64,000 nucleotides of DNA from Profundicola chukchiensis. GTDB taxonomy: Bacteria; Bacteroidota; Bacteroidia; Flavobacteriales; Weeksellaceae. The notes beneath the pieces were generated by a model. The model did not search any database and was not told the origin of the DNA. It saw only the letters and a list, made by a program, of their open reading frames with translations. Location: NCBI RefSeq assembly GCF_029664245.1, contig NZ_JANAIE010000001.1, positions 372,001 through 436,000 on the forward strand, written 5' to 3'. Positions 45,888-52,999 of this stretch are shown piece after piece (the first letter of the stretch is position 1; the number at the start of each line of letters is the position of its first letter). The translations under genes and the position numbers were made by a program.

Positions 45888-47258
45888 TCAGCCCAACTTT
45901 TCAAAATCAAACTTATACGTAAATAGTTCTAAATCTTTTTTAGCTTTCACTTTCTCTATTAGTGCAGGGTTGGACTTGTGCATAAAGATAATTCCTTTTA
46001 TGGGCTTGGCTATTTCTTTTTTCAAAGCAGCCATATAACTTTCAATTTGAGACACAACCTCCAATCCAGCTGAATTTCGTTTAAGTTCTACTACATATAG
46101 AACATCTGCAGTCTTATCAATCAATAAAAGGTCTAAACGCCCATTAATTTCTTTTAAGAAGTACTGCCGACCATAAATTTTATTATCTTGATACAGTTCA
46201 AGTTTTTTTCCAAAAACCTCACCCCTGTATTTTATCTGCTCCACAATCATATCCTCTAATACTTTCTCCCGCGCAATTTGTTGCGTCTTGTTAAAGGATA
46301 TTATGTTATAAGGTCTTTTTATAGATTTTACATTACTAAGAATATCATCAGCCGTATCTTGACGCCCTTTCCCTTCTACAAACTTTTTCAATTGTTTTTT
46401 GTAGTAGTAATTTCCAGGCATTAATTCCAACACTTTTTGTAATACATTTATCGCTGTGACGTAATCACCTATTTTATCTAAAGCGAGAAGATAGTTATTT
46501 ATAAAAATCTCAAATGTAGTTCTTCCTATGGTATCACTCTTTTCTGGAGATAAAATATAATATTGATCTTCAAGCTTATCTAGAGTCAAAACTTTTTCAA
46601 ATTCAGTTTTTGCTTTTATATAATGCTTTGTAACATTATATAAATAGCCTAGAACTAAATGAACATCATTCATAAAGAAATTTAAGGAAAAGTTAGAATC
46701 AAAACCTTCATCTGGATATTTGGCAAATAACTGATTTAGGCCATCTAGAAACGCTTGAAAGTTTCGAATAGCATTAGGGTAATTTTCTAAATCCATATAA
46801 CTAAACCCTCTAAAATAAGCCCCAATATAGTGTTCAACCTGATTAAAGTGTAATATTGCCAATTCGGGCGAACCTTGGTCCAAATAGTTTGAACCTTCAT
46901 ATATATTACCAGCTACAGTATTTACTCCTTCATTAATAATTTTCTCGTTAATATAAATCGCTATTTCTTCCGAAAACAAAACGTATAATCTACAGTCGTT
47001 TATCAACCAAAATTCTGGGAATTCATTAAGATTTGCACTAAATCGTTCAGCTAAATAATCATAAAATTGATTTGGTAAGTTGGCTATAATCTCTTCTGCG
47101 CTCGTCTTATCTCTAATTAAGTCTTCTGTATTAACCACTTTAAATGCCTCGATTACCTTCTTTAAGTTTTCTTCAGAAAACTCTTTAATCAATGTTCCTG
47201 CAGCTAAATAAAAAGTATTTAAGACTTTCTCATCAATAAATTTACTATCTGAATTCAT
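45888..47258 (-). CDS. TPR protein with C-terminal PD-(D/E)XK (NucS/DUF91-like) nuclease domain
   Basis: A 456-aa protein. Residues 1-290 are helical with TPR-like repeats (GSNYLDQGSPELAILHFNQ, SYMDLENYPNAIRNFQAFL, LALDKIGDYVTAINVLQKV). The C-terminal 130 residues have NGRLDLLLIDK, then LYVVELKRNSAG and VVSQIESYM. This gives the Asp...Glu-x-Lys active site and following Gln of PD-(D/E)XK nucleases, close to the NucS/DUF91 type. It lies 115 bp upstream of the DUF262 pair on the same strand. A guide or sensor role for the TPR part is a guess. Confidence 0.75.
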   Translation of the reverse strand: MNSDSKFIDEKVLNTFYLAAGTLIKEFSEENLKKVIEAFKVVNTEDLIRDKTSAEEIIANLPNQFYDYLAERFSANLNEFPEFWLINDCRLYVLFSEEIAIYINEKIINEGVNTVAGNIYEGSNYLDQGSPELAILHFNQVEHYIGAYFRGFSYMDLENYPNAIRNFQAFLDGLNQLFAKYPDEGFDSNFSLNFFMNDVHLVLGYLYNVTKHYIKAKTEFEKVLTLDKLEDQYYILSPEKSDTIGRTTFEIFINNYLLALDKIGDYVTAINVLQKVLELMPGNYYYKKQLKKFVEGKGRQDTADDILSNVKSIKRPYNIISFNKTQQIAREKVLEDMIVEQIKYRGEVFGKKLELYQDNKIYGRQYFLKEINGRLDLLLIDKTADVLYVVELKRNSAGLEVVSQIESYMAALKKEIAKPIKGIIFMHKSNPALIEKVKAKKDLELFTYKFDFEKLG

Positions 47259-47319
47259 GTTTTTATCTATAATTGTTGAATTTTATTCTTTTAAAACCAA
47301 GCAAATAAACATTTCACAT

Positions 47320-47997
47320 TTACTTATTATCATTTATAATAAAACCTTTCAACCTATTGCTTACTATTTTAAAATCTTCTTCACTGTTACGGATTAAACG
47401 TTTATTTGACCTATGCTGAAACTCTGAGTAATCAAAAATTATAAGTTTAATTCCGTTTTTAGGTAATTCTGTTTTCCTTAAATCATCGTATCGTTTACGT
47501 TGCTCTCCTCTACTAATACCTGATGAAGTCATACGTTTATCAAAGAACTTCACAGTTTCTGAATGTTGTCGTTCATAGTATTCAATAACCAGGTTTAGGT
47601 TTGGATAGTAGCAATCGACGGGCAATTTAACACCAGTGTCTCCACGCAAAAAATCAAAACGATGTTGTCTTATTCCCTCCGATTGTAAAACAATATCACA
47701 TAAATCAATTATATATGCTTCATCATTATGTGCTTTATTTTTGCTTAATAGTTTTATTCTTTCTGACTTGACTTTTCTAAATTCTTTTAAGTTTTGACCT
47801 CCATCAATTGTAACTACTCTTCTAAAATCTGAAACCGAATATCCACCACCAAGACCAAAATCTGAAGCATAAAAGCCTAATCGTCTTATTTTAGCTCTAA
47901 TGCTTTTTTGCTTAACAGCAGTAGCCAATAATTTTTGATTAATTAAAGACTCAATTTCATTTGCTTCTGCCTGTGTAAAACGACTTCTTCCTTTCAT
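47320..47997 (-). CDS. Restriction endonuclease-like protein
   Basis: A 225-aa protein. The N-terminal 60 residues (RFTQAEANEIESLIN, KSIRAKIRRLGFYASDFG) form a helical domain seen at the start of several restriction or defence proteins. The C-terminal part has LPVDCYYPNLNLVIEYYERQH (Asp...Glu), then SGISRGEQRKRYDDLRKTELP and IFDYSEF, resembling Vsr-like or PD-(D/E)XK folds with basic helices. It is the first gene of the island, 61 bp before the TPR-nuclease gene. The catalytic Lys is not certain by eye. Confidence 0.6.
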   Translation of the reverse strand: MKGRSRFTQAEANEIESLINQKLLATAVKQKSIRAKIRRLGFYASDFGLGGGYSVSDFRRVVTIDGGQNLKEFRKVKSERIKLLSKNKAHNDEAYIIDLCDIVLQSEGIRQHRFDFLRGDTGVKLPVDCYYPNLNLVIEYYERQHSETVKFFDKRMTSSGISRGEQRKRYDDLRKTELPKNGIKLIIFDYSEFQHRSNKRLIRNSEEDFKIVSNRLKGFIINDNK

Positions 47998-48256
47998 AAT
48001 AAACTATTTAATTATCAAAGCCTACTGAGCTTAATACTATAAGCCATTATAGTTAATTAGTAAACTAAATGAATTTCCACCTAATAAAAAAGTCCAAAGC
48101 TGTCCAATTTCCCAAAGCATTATCACCACATCATTTTTTTGCTTAATTTTATCTAACCCAATGCATAAACCTCTCGTGTTAAAGCATATAAAAGCATTCT
48201 AGATGAGGTTGATGAAAATAAAATGATTGTATGAACCCTAATTAAATCCAAAATAT

Positions 48257-48649
48257 ATGTCCACACCACGTGTCAACCTAAAAGTTCAGAGAAAGAAGAA
48301 TCCGCGCGATTTGTCGGCGCCGGATCGTTATTATGTACAAGCCGTTAAGACCGGAAATTGCGATTTAGAACGCCTCGCCTACCTCATCTCTAACCAATCT
48401 ACCGTAAGCGAAGCCGATTGTTTGGCCGTCTTGCATTCTTTTGTTCATAATATGATGGACGAACTAGAACAAGGTCGCGTGGTAGAATTAGGACATTTAG
48501 GGAATTTCCAGATCAAAGTGAGTTCTCTACCTAGTAATTCACCCGAAGAAGTGGGCATAGAAAACGTAAAAAGCATAGGCGTAAATTATCGCCCCAGCCT
48601 GAAGATTAAAAAACGCTTGCAAAAGATAAAATTCAAACTGCAGAAATAA
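48257..48649 (+). CDS. HU-family DNA-binding protein (HU-HIG type)
   Basis: A 130-aa basic protein with an HU-like fold. SAPDRYYVQAVKTGNCDLERLAYLIS and AVLHSFVHNMMDELEQGRVVELGHLGNFQIKV match the HU/IHF helical base and saddle. It lacks the classical RNPxTG arm and has NYRPSLKIKKRLQK instead, as in the HU-HIG group of Bacteroidota. It may act as a nucleoid protein. A very strong hairpin lies 180 bp downstream (48830-48861). Confidence 0.8.
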   Translation: MSTPRVNLKVQRKKNPRDLSAPDRYYVQAVKTGNCDLERLAYLISNQSTVSEADCLAVLHSFVHNMMDELEQGRVVELGHLGNFQIKVSSLPSNSPEEVGIENVKSIGVNYRPSLKIKKRLQKIKFKLQK

Positions 48650-48733
48650 GCGCAAAAGCCTTTATTCATAAGGCATTCACTTGATGATTTCATTTATTTA
48701 TTTGATGAATCAAATTAATCATCCGCATGATGC

Positions 48734-48825
48734 AAAAAAAAGCTCTTGTACTTTTACAAAAAAGCTCTTGAGGTTTTTGGAAAAAGCTCTTGTACTTTTC
48801 TAAAAAAGCTTTTGAGCTTTTTTTC
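48734..48825 (+). repeat. Four-unit tandem repeat, AAAAAAGCTCTTG type
   Basis: Four units of 21-24 bp, each starting with an A run and GCTCTTG (GCTTTTG in the last), followed by TACT or AGGT/AGCT and a T run. Units alternate TACT, AGGT, TACT, AGCT. Each A run can pair with the T run in the same or the next unit. Confidence 0.7.
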
Positions 48826-48829
48826 TGAA

Positions 48830-48861
48830 GATGCGCATAATCCATCGCGATTATGCGCATC
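48830..48861. terminator. Strong 13-bp hairpin
   Basis: GATGCGCATAATC and GATTATGCGCATC form a perfect stem around CATCGC, followed by TTTTGT. It is probably a terminator for the HU-like gene together with the preceding T-rich repeats. Confidence 0.65.
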
Positions 48862-48960
48862 TTTTGTCGAGAACATCTAGATAAAGTGGCTTAAAGGGTT
48901 GTTTAAAAGTAGTTTAATATTGTTTAAAGGTGGTTTAAAGGTGGTTTAAGACGTGAATCT

Positions 48961-49012
48961 CTCTTGTCAGGCTAAGTGATTTTGTGAAACAAAATTGTAT
49001 CGAAGCCTTGAA
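48961..49012 (-). repeat. CTCTTGTC-type element, incomplete
   Basis: CTCTTGTCAGGC and the AGTGATTTTGT-gaa-ACAAAATTGTAT hairpin core are present. The matching outer GACAAGAG end is lost. Confidence 0.6.
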
Positions 49013-49087
49013 ATGAAATTTTGAATGTTGAATTCTAAATTTTGAATTATGCTGCATACTGCGATCATCGATTCTCGTCTTTCCTTA

Positions 49088-49147
49088 TTTCTGTCGAGAT
49101 TTCAATACAAATTTTTCTAAAGAAAAATTCACTCAACCCGACAGAAA
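49088..49147 (+). repeat. TTTCTGTC-type element, copy 1
   Basis: TTTCTGTCG and CGACAGAAA form the outer stem. The core CAATACA, ATTTTTCTAAAGAAAAAT and TCACTCA has the same plan as the CTCTTGTC family. Confidence 0.7.
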
Positions 49148-49157
49148 ACATAGTAGA

Positions 49158-49241
49158 TGCTGAATCCAGTTCAGCATGACATGCGACTTGATTTTACCAT
49201 AAAAGTCAGACCCGAAGTGTCATTCCGCACTTCATGCGGAA
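49158..49241. repeat. Mirrored hairpin pair
   Basis: TGCTGAA-TCCAG-TTCAGCA (49158-49176), followed by TGACATGCG, faces TTCCGCA-CTTCA-TGCGGAA (49223-49241). Confidence 0.7.
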
Positions 49242-49244
49242 TCT

Positions 49245-49302
49245 CTCTTGTCAGTCTGAGTGATTTTGCGCAGCAAAATTGTATCGAAGACTTAGACAAG
49301 AG
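49245..49302 (-). repeat. CTCTTGTC-type element, complete
   Basis: Perfect ends at 49245-49252 and 49295-49302. Inner hairpin ATTTTGC-gca-GCAAAAT. Confidence 0.7.
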
Positions 49303-49326
49303 AAGCAAAAAGGACGTCAAACCCTC

Positions 49327-49386
49327 TTTCTGTCGACATTTCGATACAAATTTTTCTAAAGAAAAATTCACTCAATGTGACAGAAA
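49327..49386 (+). repeat. TTTCTGTC-type element, copy 2
   Basis: Outer TTTCTGTC and GACAGAAA with the same inner hairpin as copy 1. The flanking bases differ. Confidence 0.7.
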
Positions 49387-49475
49387 AACTCTACACTCTC
49401 AGCTCTATACTAAAACCAATTACCGACTACTAACCACAAACAACCCTACACTCTACACAATACACCCTAAACTAT

Positions 49476-49577
49476 TTAGTACTTAGGTTTCTTATCTCTT
49501 TTTTCAGCTTTCTTTTCTTTCGCAGTTTTAGCTGGTTCTTTCTTTACGCTTTTTCTTGAATCTTGTCCTTTGGCCAT
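49476..49577 (-). CDS. Small Lys-rich protein (33 aa)
   Basis: The minus strand reads MAKGQDSRKSVKKEP, then AKTAKEKKAEKRDKK, ending PKY and TAA. The MAKGQDSKK...KKEPAKT...EKKAEK pattern is a conserved tiny basic protein type in Bacteroidota whose function is unknown. The ATG is preceded by an AT-rich leader with AAAACC. It stands alone among repeats and yet has an intact frame, which argues that it is maintained. Confidence 0.6.
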   Translation of the reverse strand: MAKGQDSRKSVKKEPAKTAKEKKAEKRDKKPKY

Positions 49578-49677
49578 GATAATAGGTTTTTAATTTTCCT
49601 GAAAGCTAGTCATTTAAGATGGATATTTTAGATTTAAGTTTATATAAATGGGTTAAAAATTACTAAACTCGAAAATC

Positions 49678-49731
49678 CTCTTGTCATGTAGAGTGATTTT
49701 GTGAAACAAAATTGTACCGAAGCCTTGAAAT
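49678..49731 (-). repeat. CTCTTGTC-type element, incomplete
   Basis: CTCTTGTCATGTAG with the ATTTTGT-gaa-ACAAAAT core. The distal outer end is missing, as at 48961. Confidence 0.6.
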
Positions 49732-49859
49732 GATATTTTGAATGTTGAATTCTAAATTTTGAATTATTTAAAATGCTGCAAACCTAAAAGCAGGGGACTG
49801 AGCAACTCTACACCCTACACTCTACACCTTAAACTAAACCCCGAAGCCCTCAGAAATCC

Positions 49860-49952
49860 ATGTTTAATGGTGTTCAGCGTACGCGTCCGTGGCCTATAGC
49901 TGTTTGGCCCTGGGAAGGCAAGCCGATGATCATCCATGTTCCCGCCACGTAA
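49860..49952 (+). CDS. Candidate 30-aa Trp/Pro-rich frame
   Basis: The frame reads MFNGVQRTRPWPIAV then WPWEGKPMIIHVPAT and a stop. It has three Trp and four Pro and codons such as ACG, CGT, CCG and GGC that are rare nearby; the local composition is clearly more GC-rich than the flanks. It could be a real microprotein, a leftover of a foreign gene, or part of a structured RNA. I do not recognise it. Confidence 0.25.
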   Translation: MFNGVQRTRPWPIAVWPWEGKPMIIHVPAT

Positions 49953-50090
49953 ATATAAGACACAAGGTAAAATAGATAATCAGGCGGGAAAACATTATTT
50001 CTGATTGATTTTTTGGTTCGTTTTTGATCAAGCAAAAATGAACAGAAAGATTAAATCTAAACTCGCCTAAATAATAAAAAAACAAATAGA

Positions 50091-50174
50091 TTCCGGGTCA
50101 AGCCCAGAATGACACGCGCCTTGTAATTTCGATTAAAGTTAAACCCGAAGCGTCACTCTGAACTTGATTCAGAG
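50091..50174. repeat. Mirrored hairpin pair
   Basis: TTCCGGG-TCAAG-CCCAGAA (one mismatch, 50091-50109) faces CTCTGAA-CTTGA-TTCAGAG (50156-50174). Confidence 0.7.
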
Positions 50175-50245
50175 TCTTTTGCTCAAGTGGGATAATGGTT
50201 GTTTAAATGGTTTAATAAGTTTAAATATTACTTAAGACGAGAAGC

Positions 50246-50303
50246 CTCTTGTCAGGCTGAGTGATTTTGTGAAACAAAATTGTATCGAAGCCTAAGACAA
50301 GAG
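50246..50303 (-). repeat. CTCTTGTC-type element, complete
   Basis: Perfect ends. It is preceded by TTTAAAC-like units and, further left, the hairpin at 50156: the composite element in reverse order. Confidence 0.7.
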
Positions 50304-50327
50304 AAGCAACAAGGACGTCAAACTCCA

Positions 50328-50388
50328 TTTCTGTCGACATTTCGTTACATTTTTCTCAAACAAGAAAAACTCCTCCACGTGACAGAAA
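50328..50388 (+). repeat. TTTCTGTC-type element, copy 3 (diverged core)
   Basis: TTTCTGTC and GACAGAAA ends are intact. The inner hairpin is altered (TTTTTCTCAAACAAGAAAAA). Confidence 0.6.
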
Positions 50389-50398
50389 GCATAGTAGA

Positions 50399-50482
50399 TG
50401 CTGAATCAAGTTCAGCATGACACGCGTCTTGCATTAACGATTAAAATCAAACCCGTAGCGTCATTCCGCACTTGATGCGGAA
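50399..50482. repeat. Mirrored hairpin pair
   Basis: TGCTGAA-TCAAG-TTCAGCA (50399-50417) faces TTCCGCA-CTTGA-TGCGGAA (50464-50482). A further single TGCTGAA hairpin is at 50515-50533. Confidence 0.7.
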
Positions 50483-50581
50483 TCTTTTTAATTTTAAACT
50501 ATTACTCCTCTTGATGCTGAATCAAGTTCAGCATGACATGCGTCTAATCTATAAACCCATAACAAATAATGTTAAAACCAA

Positions 50582-50637
50582 AAGAACTGAAAACCGAGAA
50601 CTATGAACTGCAAACCCTAAACCGAGAACTCTAACCA
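50582..50637 (+). repeat. Degenerate 7-bp tandem repeat, eight units
   Basis: Units AAGAACT, GAAAACC, GAGAACT, ATGAACT, GCAAACC, CTAAACC, GAGAACT, CTAACCA fit NNRAACY. The tract ends 35 bp before the catalase-like gene. Confidence 0.7.
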
Positions 50638-50672
50638 CAATTCACTATCTTGTTCTTCTAAACCCGAAGACG

Positions 50673-51713
50673 ATGAACAAAAACTGGTTAAAATATAATC
50701 CTGAGATGGATGAGCTGTCAGAGAAAACTTTAGCAATCCTTGAGAAAGCTAAAACTTCAACGCAAAAGTTTGTTGAAGTTTCTCCCGAGTTGAGTCAGTC
50801 GAATTACTTTACAAGAGGAGCACACGCCAAGTCTTATGCTTATGTAGACGCCTACTTTTCTCCGAATCAAGAATTGGTGGATGCTTTAGGTATTTCAGAT
50901 TATTTTTATGAAAATCAGAAGTTAAACATTCGTTTTTCTAATGCGAATAATGTCATCGAACCGGGTAAAAAGAACTTCCCTGCTTATGGTATGAGCCTTA
51001 AATTTGATCAGGTATGTTATCCATTAGTTAACTTTCCCCTATTCCCGACGGATGATGCTCACTCATTTTTAGAGTTATTTAATGATTTGAACGAAGCACG
51101 AATTGCACAAGCTAAAAGTGGTTGGGATGCGGTGAAAGAAATTCCATCTTTATTGGTTTCTGGCTTAAAAGCCTTTTATCACATCAATCCATTAAACATT
51201 GGAAATCTCATCTGGAAAGGCTCTCAAATGGAGCAAGATTTCCTAATGAACTATGCATACCACGGCATCGGATGTTATAGGTTTGGTGATTACGTTGGTA
51301 AGCTCCACACCGAAAAGAAAGATTTTGAGTTATTAGAGAATGAAAACTCCGATAATCTACAAAAGACAACTTTGCAACAGATTCTGGATACTCAAGAGAT
51401 TCAGTTTAACTTATACATTCAATTAGGTATAGACGAAGAAACAACACCCGTGAATGTATTGTCTAAGGAGTGGGATCGAGAAAAAGCAGCTTGGCAGGTC
51501 TTGGGTACCGTCACTATACCTCAGCAAAAGGTGATTGAAAACAATTACACCCTTGAAAACACTTCTTATAGTCCATTTATTAATCCCAAAGCCATGCAAC
51601 CTGTCGGTAGAATCCAACAAACGCGCAAGGAAATCTATCAAATTTCATTAGAAACGAGGACAAAATTGAATGAAAATCAAGGTGAACGTGAATTGAAGCT
51701 AAAAAAAGAATAA
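50673..51713 (+). CDS. Catalase-like heme protein
   Basis: A 346-aa protein of the catalase-related family (the SrpA/catalase-like subgroup). HAKSYAYVDAYFS near residue 51 corresponds to the catalase distal segment (xxHAKGxxxxGxF). The C-terminal part SYSPFINPKAMQPVGRIQQTRKEIY matches the catalase region downstream of the heme Tyr (SPFxxxxxxRPLGxINRxRxxxY). The protein is shorter than true catalases and the distal catalytic residues are not all recognisable, so peroxidase-like heme chemistry is inferred. It stands alone after the repeat mosaic. Confidence 0.6.
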   Translation: MNKNWLKYNPEMDELSEKTLAILEKAKTSTQKFVEVSPELSQSNYFTRGAHAKSYAYVDAYFSPNQELVDALGISDYFYENQKLNIRFSNANNVIEPGKKNFPAYGMSLKFDQVCYPLVNFPLFPTDDAHSFLELFNDLNEARIAQAKSGWDAVKEIPSLLVSGLKAFYHINPLNIGNLIWKGSQMEQDFLMNYAYHGIGCYRFGDYVGKLHTEKKDFELLENENSDNLQKTTLQQILDTQEIQFNLYIQLGIDEETTPVNVLSKEWDREKAAWQVLGTVTIPQQKVIENNYTLENTSYSPFINPKAMQPVGRIQQTRKEIYQISLETRTKLNENQGERELKLKKE

Positions 51714-52065
51714 TTTTTTAAAAATAAATCTAATTGGTTAAAGCACTAAGCAGTAGTGAACTTAAGTACTTTTTAATAAGTTTTATTTATGAAAAATCTA
51801 ATTATTTATAAAGATATTCTATAAAACATTAGGTGGTTCGATTAATCCGTTCTATATTTGCATCACAATAAAACACCTACATAGTTTTACAGTATAGTAT
51901 ATAGTGCAATTAGTATTTATCGAGTTTTACTCCATCTTTCCCAATTAAATTTTTACAATTACTTTTTAATAGTGTTTTCTTATCAAAAGTGCAGAGTGCA
52001 TTTTAGTTGATGCTTATATATAGGCTGTTTATTGTAAAAATTTATAACATTTAAAAATTATTAAA
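51714..52065 (+). promoter_or_regulatory. Promoter and long 5' leader of the cold-shock gene
   Basis: TATATTTG at 51853-51860 fits the TAnnTTTG -7 element. The -33 part is weak. Transcription from here gives a leader of roughly 200 bases before the cold-shock ORF, like the temperature-responsive leaders of cspA mRNAs. No specific fold was established. Confidence 0.5.
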
Positions 52066-52257
52066 ATGCAAGAAGGTACAGTAAAATTTTTCGACGAGAC
52101 AAAAGGATTCGGATTTATTACAGCAGAATCAGGTGAAGAAATTTTCGTTCACAATTCAGGTTTGAACGTAGAAATCAGAGATAACGATAGAGTTTCTTTT
52201 GACACACAGGAAGGTAGAAAAGGTTTAAACGCAATTAACGTTGAAGTTATTGACTAA
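52066..52257 (+). CDS. Cold-shock domain protein (CspA family)
   Basis: A 63-aa single cold-shock domain. It has GTVKFFDETKGFGFITAESG with the RNP1-type KGFGFI and the RNP2-type EIFVHNSG. It binds single-stranded nucleic acid and acts as an RNA chaperone. A long leader upstream and two hairpins (52267-52284 and 52297-52327) downstream fit a short monocistronic message. Confidence 0.93.
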   Translation: MQEGTVKFFDETKGFGFITAESGEEIFVHNSGLNVEIRDNDRVSFDTQEGRKGLNAINVEVID

Positions 52258-52296
52258 ACCATTATGCTCTATCAAACGATAGAGTGATAAAAGTAC

Positions 52297-52327
52297 AAAG
52301 GAGATCAGAAATGATCTCCTTTTTTTT
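52297..52327 (+). terminator. Terminator of the cold-shock gene
   Basis: AAAGGAGATCA-gaaa-TGATCTCC, then eight T. A second stem, CTCTATC/GATAGAG, lies just before it. Confidence 0.9.
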
Positions 52328-52502
52328 GTGCCTAATTTTTTGAAAAAATATTTACTTATTTTATCGCTTGAGACTGTATTAGTTATGGGAATCATTAGGA
52401 TTCTAACATAAAAACACCAACTTCTTATGTTTTAGTAAAATGTATTATTTATCTATCTTTAAACCTTTATATTGAAAAGACAAAACAATCAAAAAGGCAA
52501 AT

Positions 52503-52988
52503 ATGCAACGTAAACGTTTAACTATGTGCGCAGTATTGTTGTTAGGCATGGGTCTAACAGGAATGCAAGCACAAGAAAGTATTAATGCTTCTGGTGGTGA
52601 AGCCACAGGTACAGCAGGCTCTGTGAGTTATTCACTAGGCCAAGTGACCTACACCACTCAAGATAGCTCAACAGGTTCTGTAGCACAAGGAGTGCAACAG
52701 GCATTTGAAATCTCAGTTTTAGGTGTAGAAGACCTAGTGAATAAAGATATTCAATTAGCTGCCTACCCTAACCCAACTTCAGATTTCCTAAAACTTTTGG
52801 TGAAGGAAGATAATTTAAGCGATTTAAGTTTTCAAATGTTCGATGCTCAAGGTCGACTTTTGTTAGCTAATGAAATTAAAGATCAGCAGACCCTAATCAA
52901 TATGAGCTCATTGCCAACTGCTACCTACTTCATAAAAGTTAGCCAAGCGCAAAAACCGTTAAAAACATTCAAAATATTAAAGAAATAA
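52503..52988 (+). CDS. Small secreted T9SS-tail protein
   Basis: A 161-aa protein with a signal peptide (LLLGMGLTGMQA|QES) and the common ASGGEATGTAGSVSYSLGQV start. The type A sorting domain occupies about 85-161 (LAAYPNPTSDFLKLLV, YFIKVSQAQKPLKTFKILKK). It should be moved across the outer membrane by the type IX system and anchored or released. It is 11 bp before the FISUMP gene, so they are co-transcribed. Confidence 0.85.
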   Translation: MQRKRLTMCAVLLLGMGLTGMQAQESINASGGEATGTAGSVSYSLGQVTYTTQDSSTGSVAQGVQQAFEISVLGVEDLVNKDIQLAAYPNPTSDFLKLLVKEDNLSDLSFQMFDAQGRLLLANEIKDQQTLINMSSLPTATYFIKVSQAQKPLKTFKILKK

Positions 52989-52999
52989 AAATTAGATAT

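Larger units (their letters stand above)
48862..50672. other. 1.8-kb repeat mosaic with two small frames
   Basis: This mosaic holds TTTAAAC-type units (about 48890-48950 and 50200-50230), four CTCTTGTC elements, three TTTCTGTC elements, three mirrored hairpin pairs plus one single hairpin, and 7-bp-period tracts at about 49389-49475, 49800-49846 and 50582-50637. It also contains a 33-codon gene on the minus strand (49476-49577) and an unusual 30-codon frame (49860-49952). No transposase or phage gene is present. Confidence 0.75.

Noticed and set aside
48734-48825. Possible CRISPR array
   Set aside because: Units are 21-24 bp with no unique spacers of constant length and no cas genes nearby.
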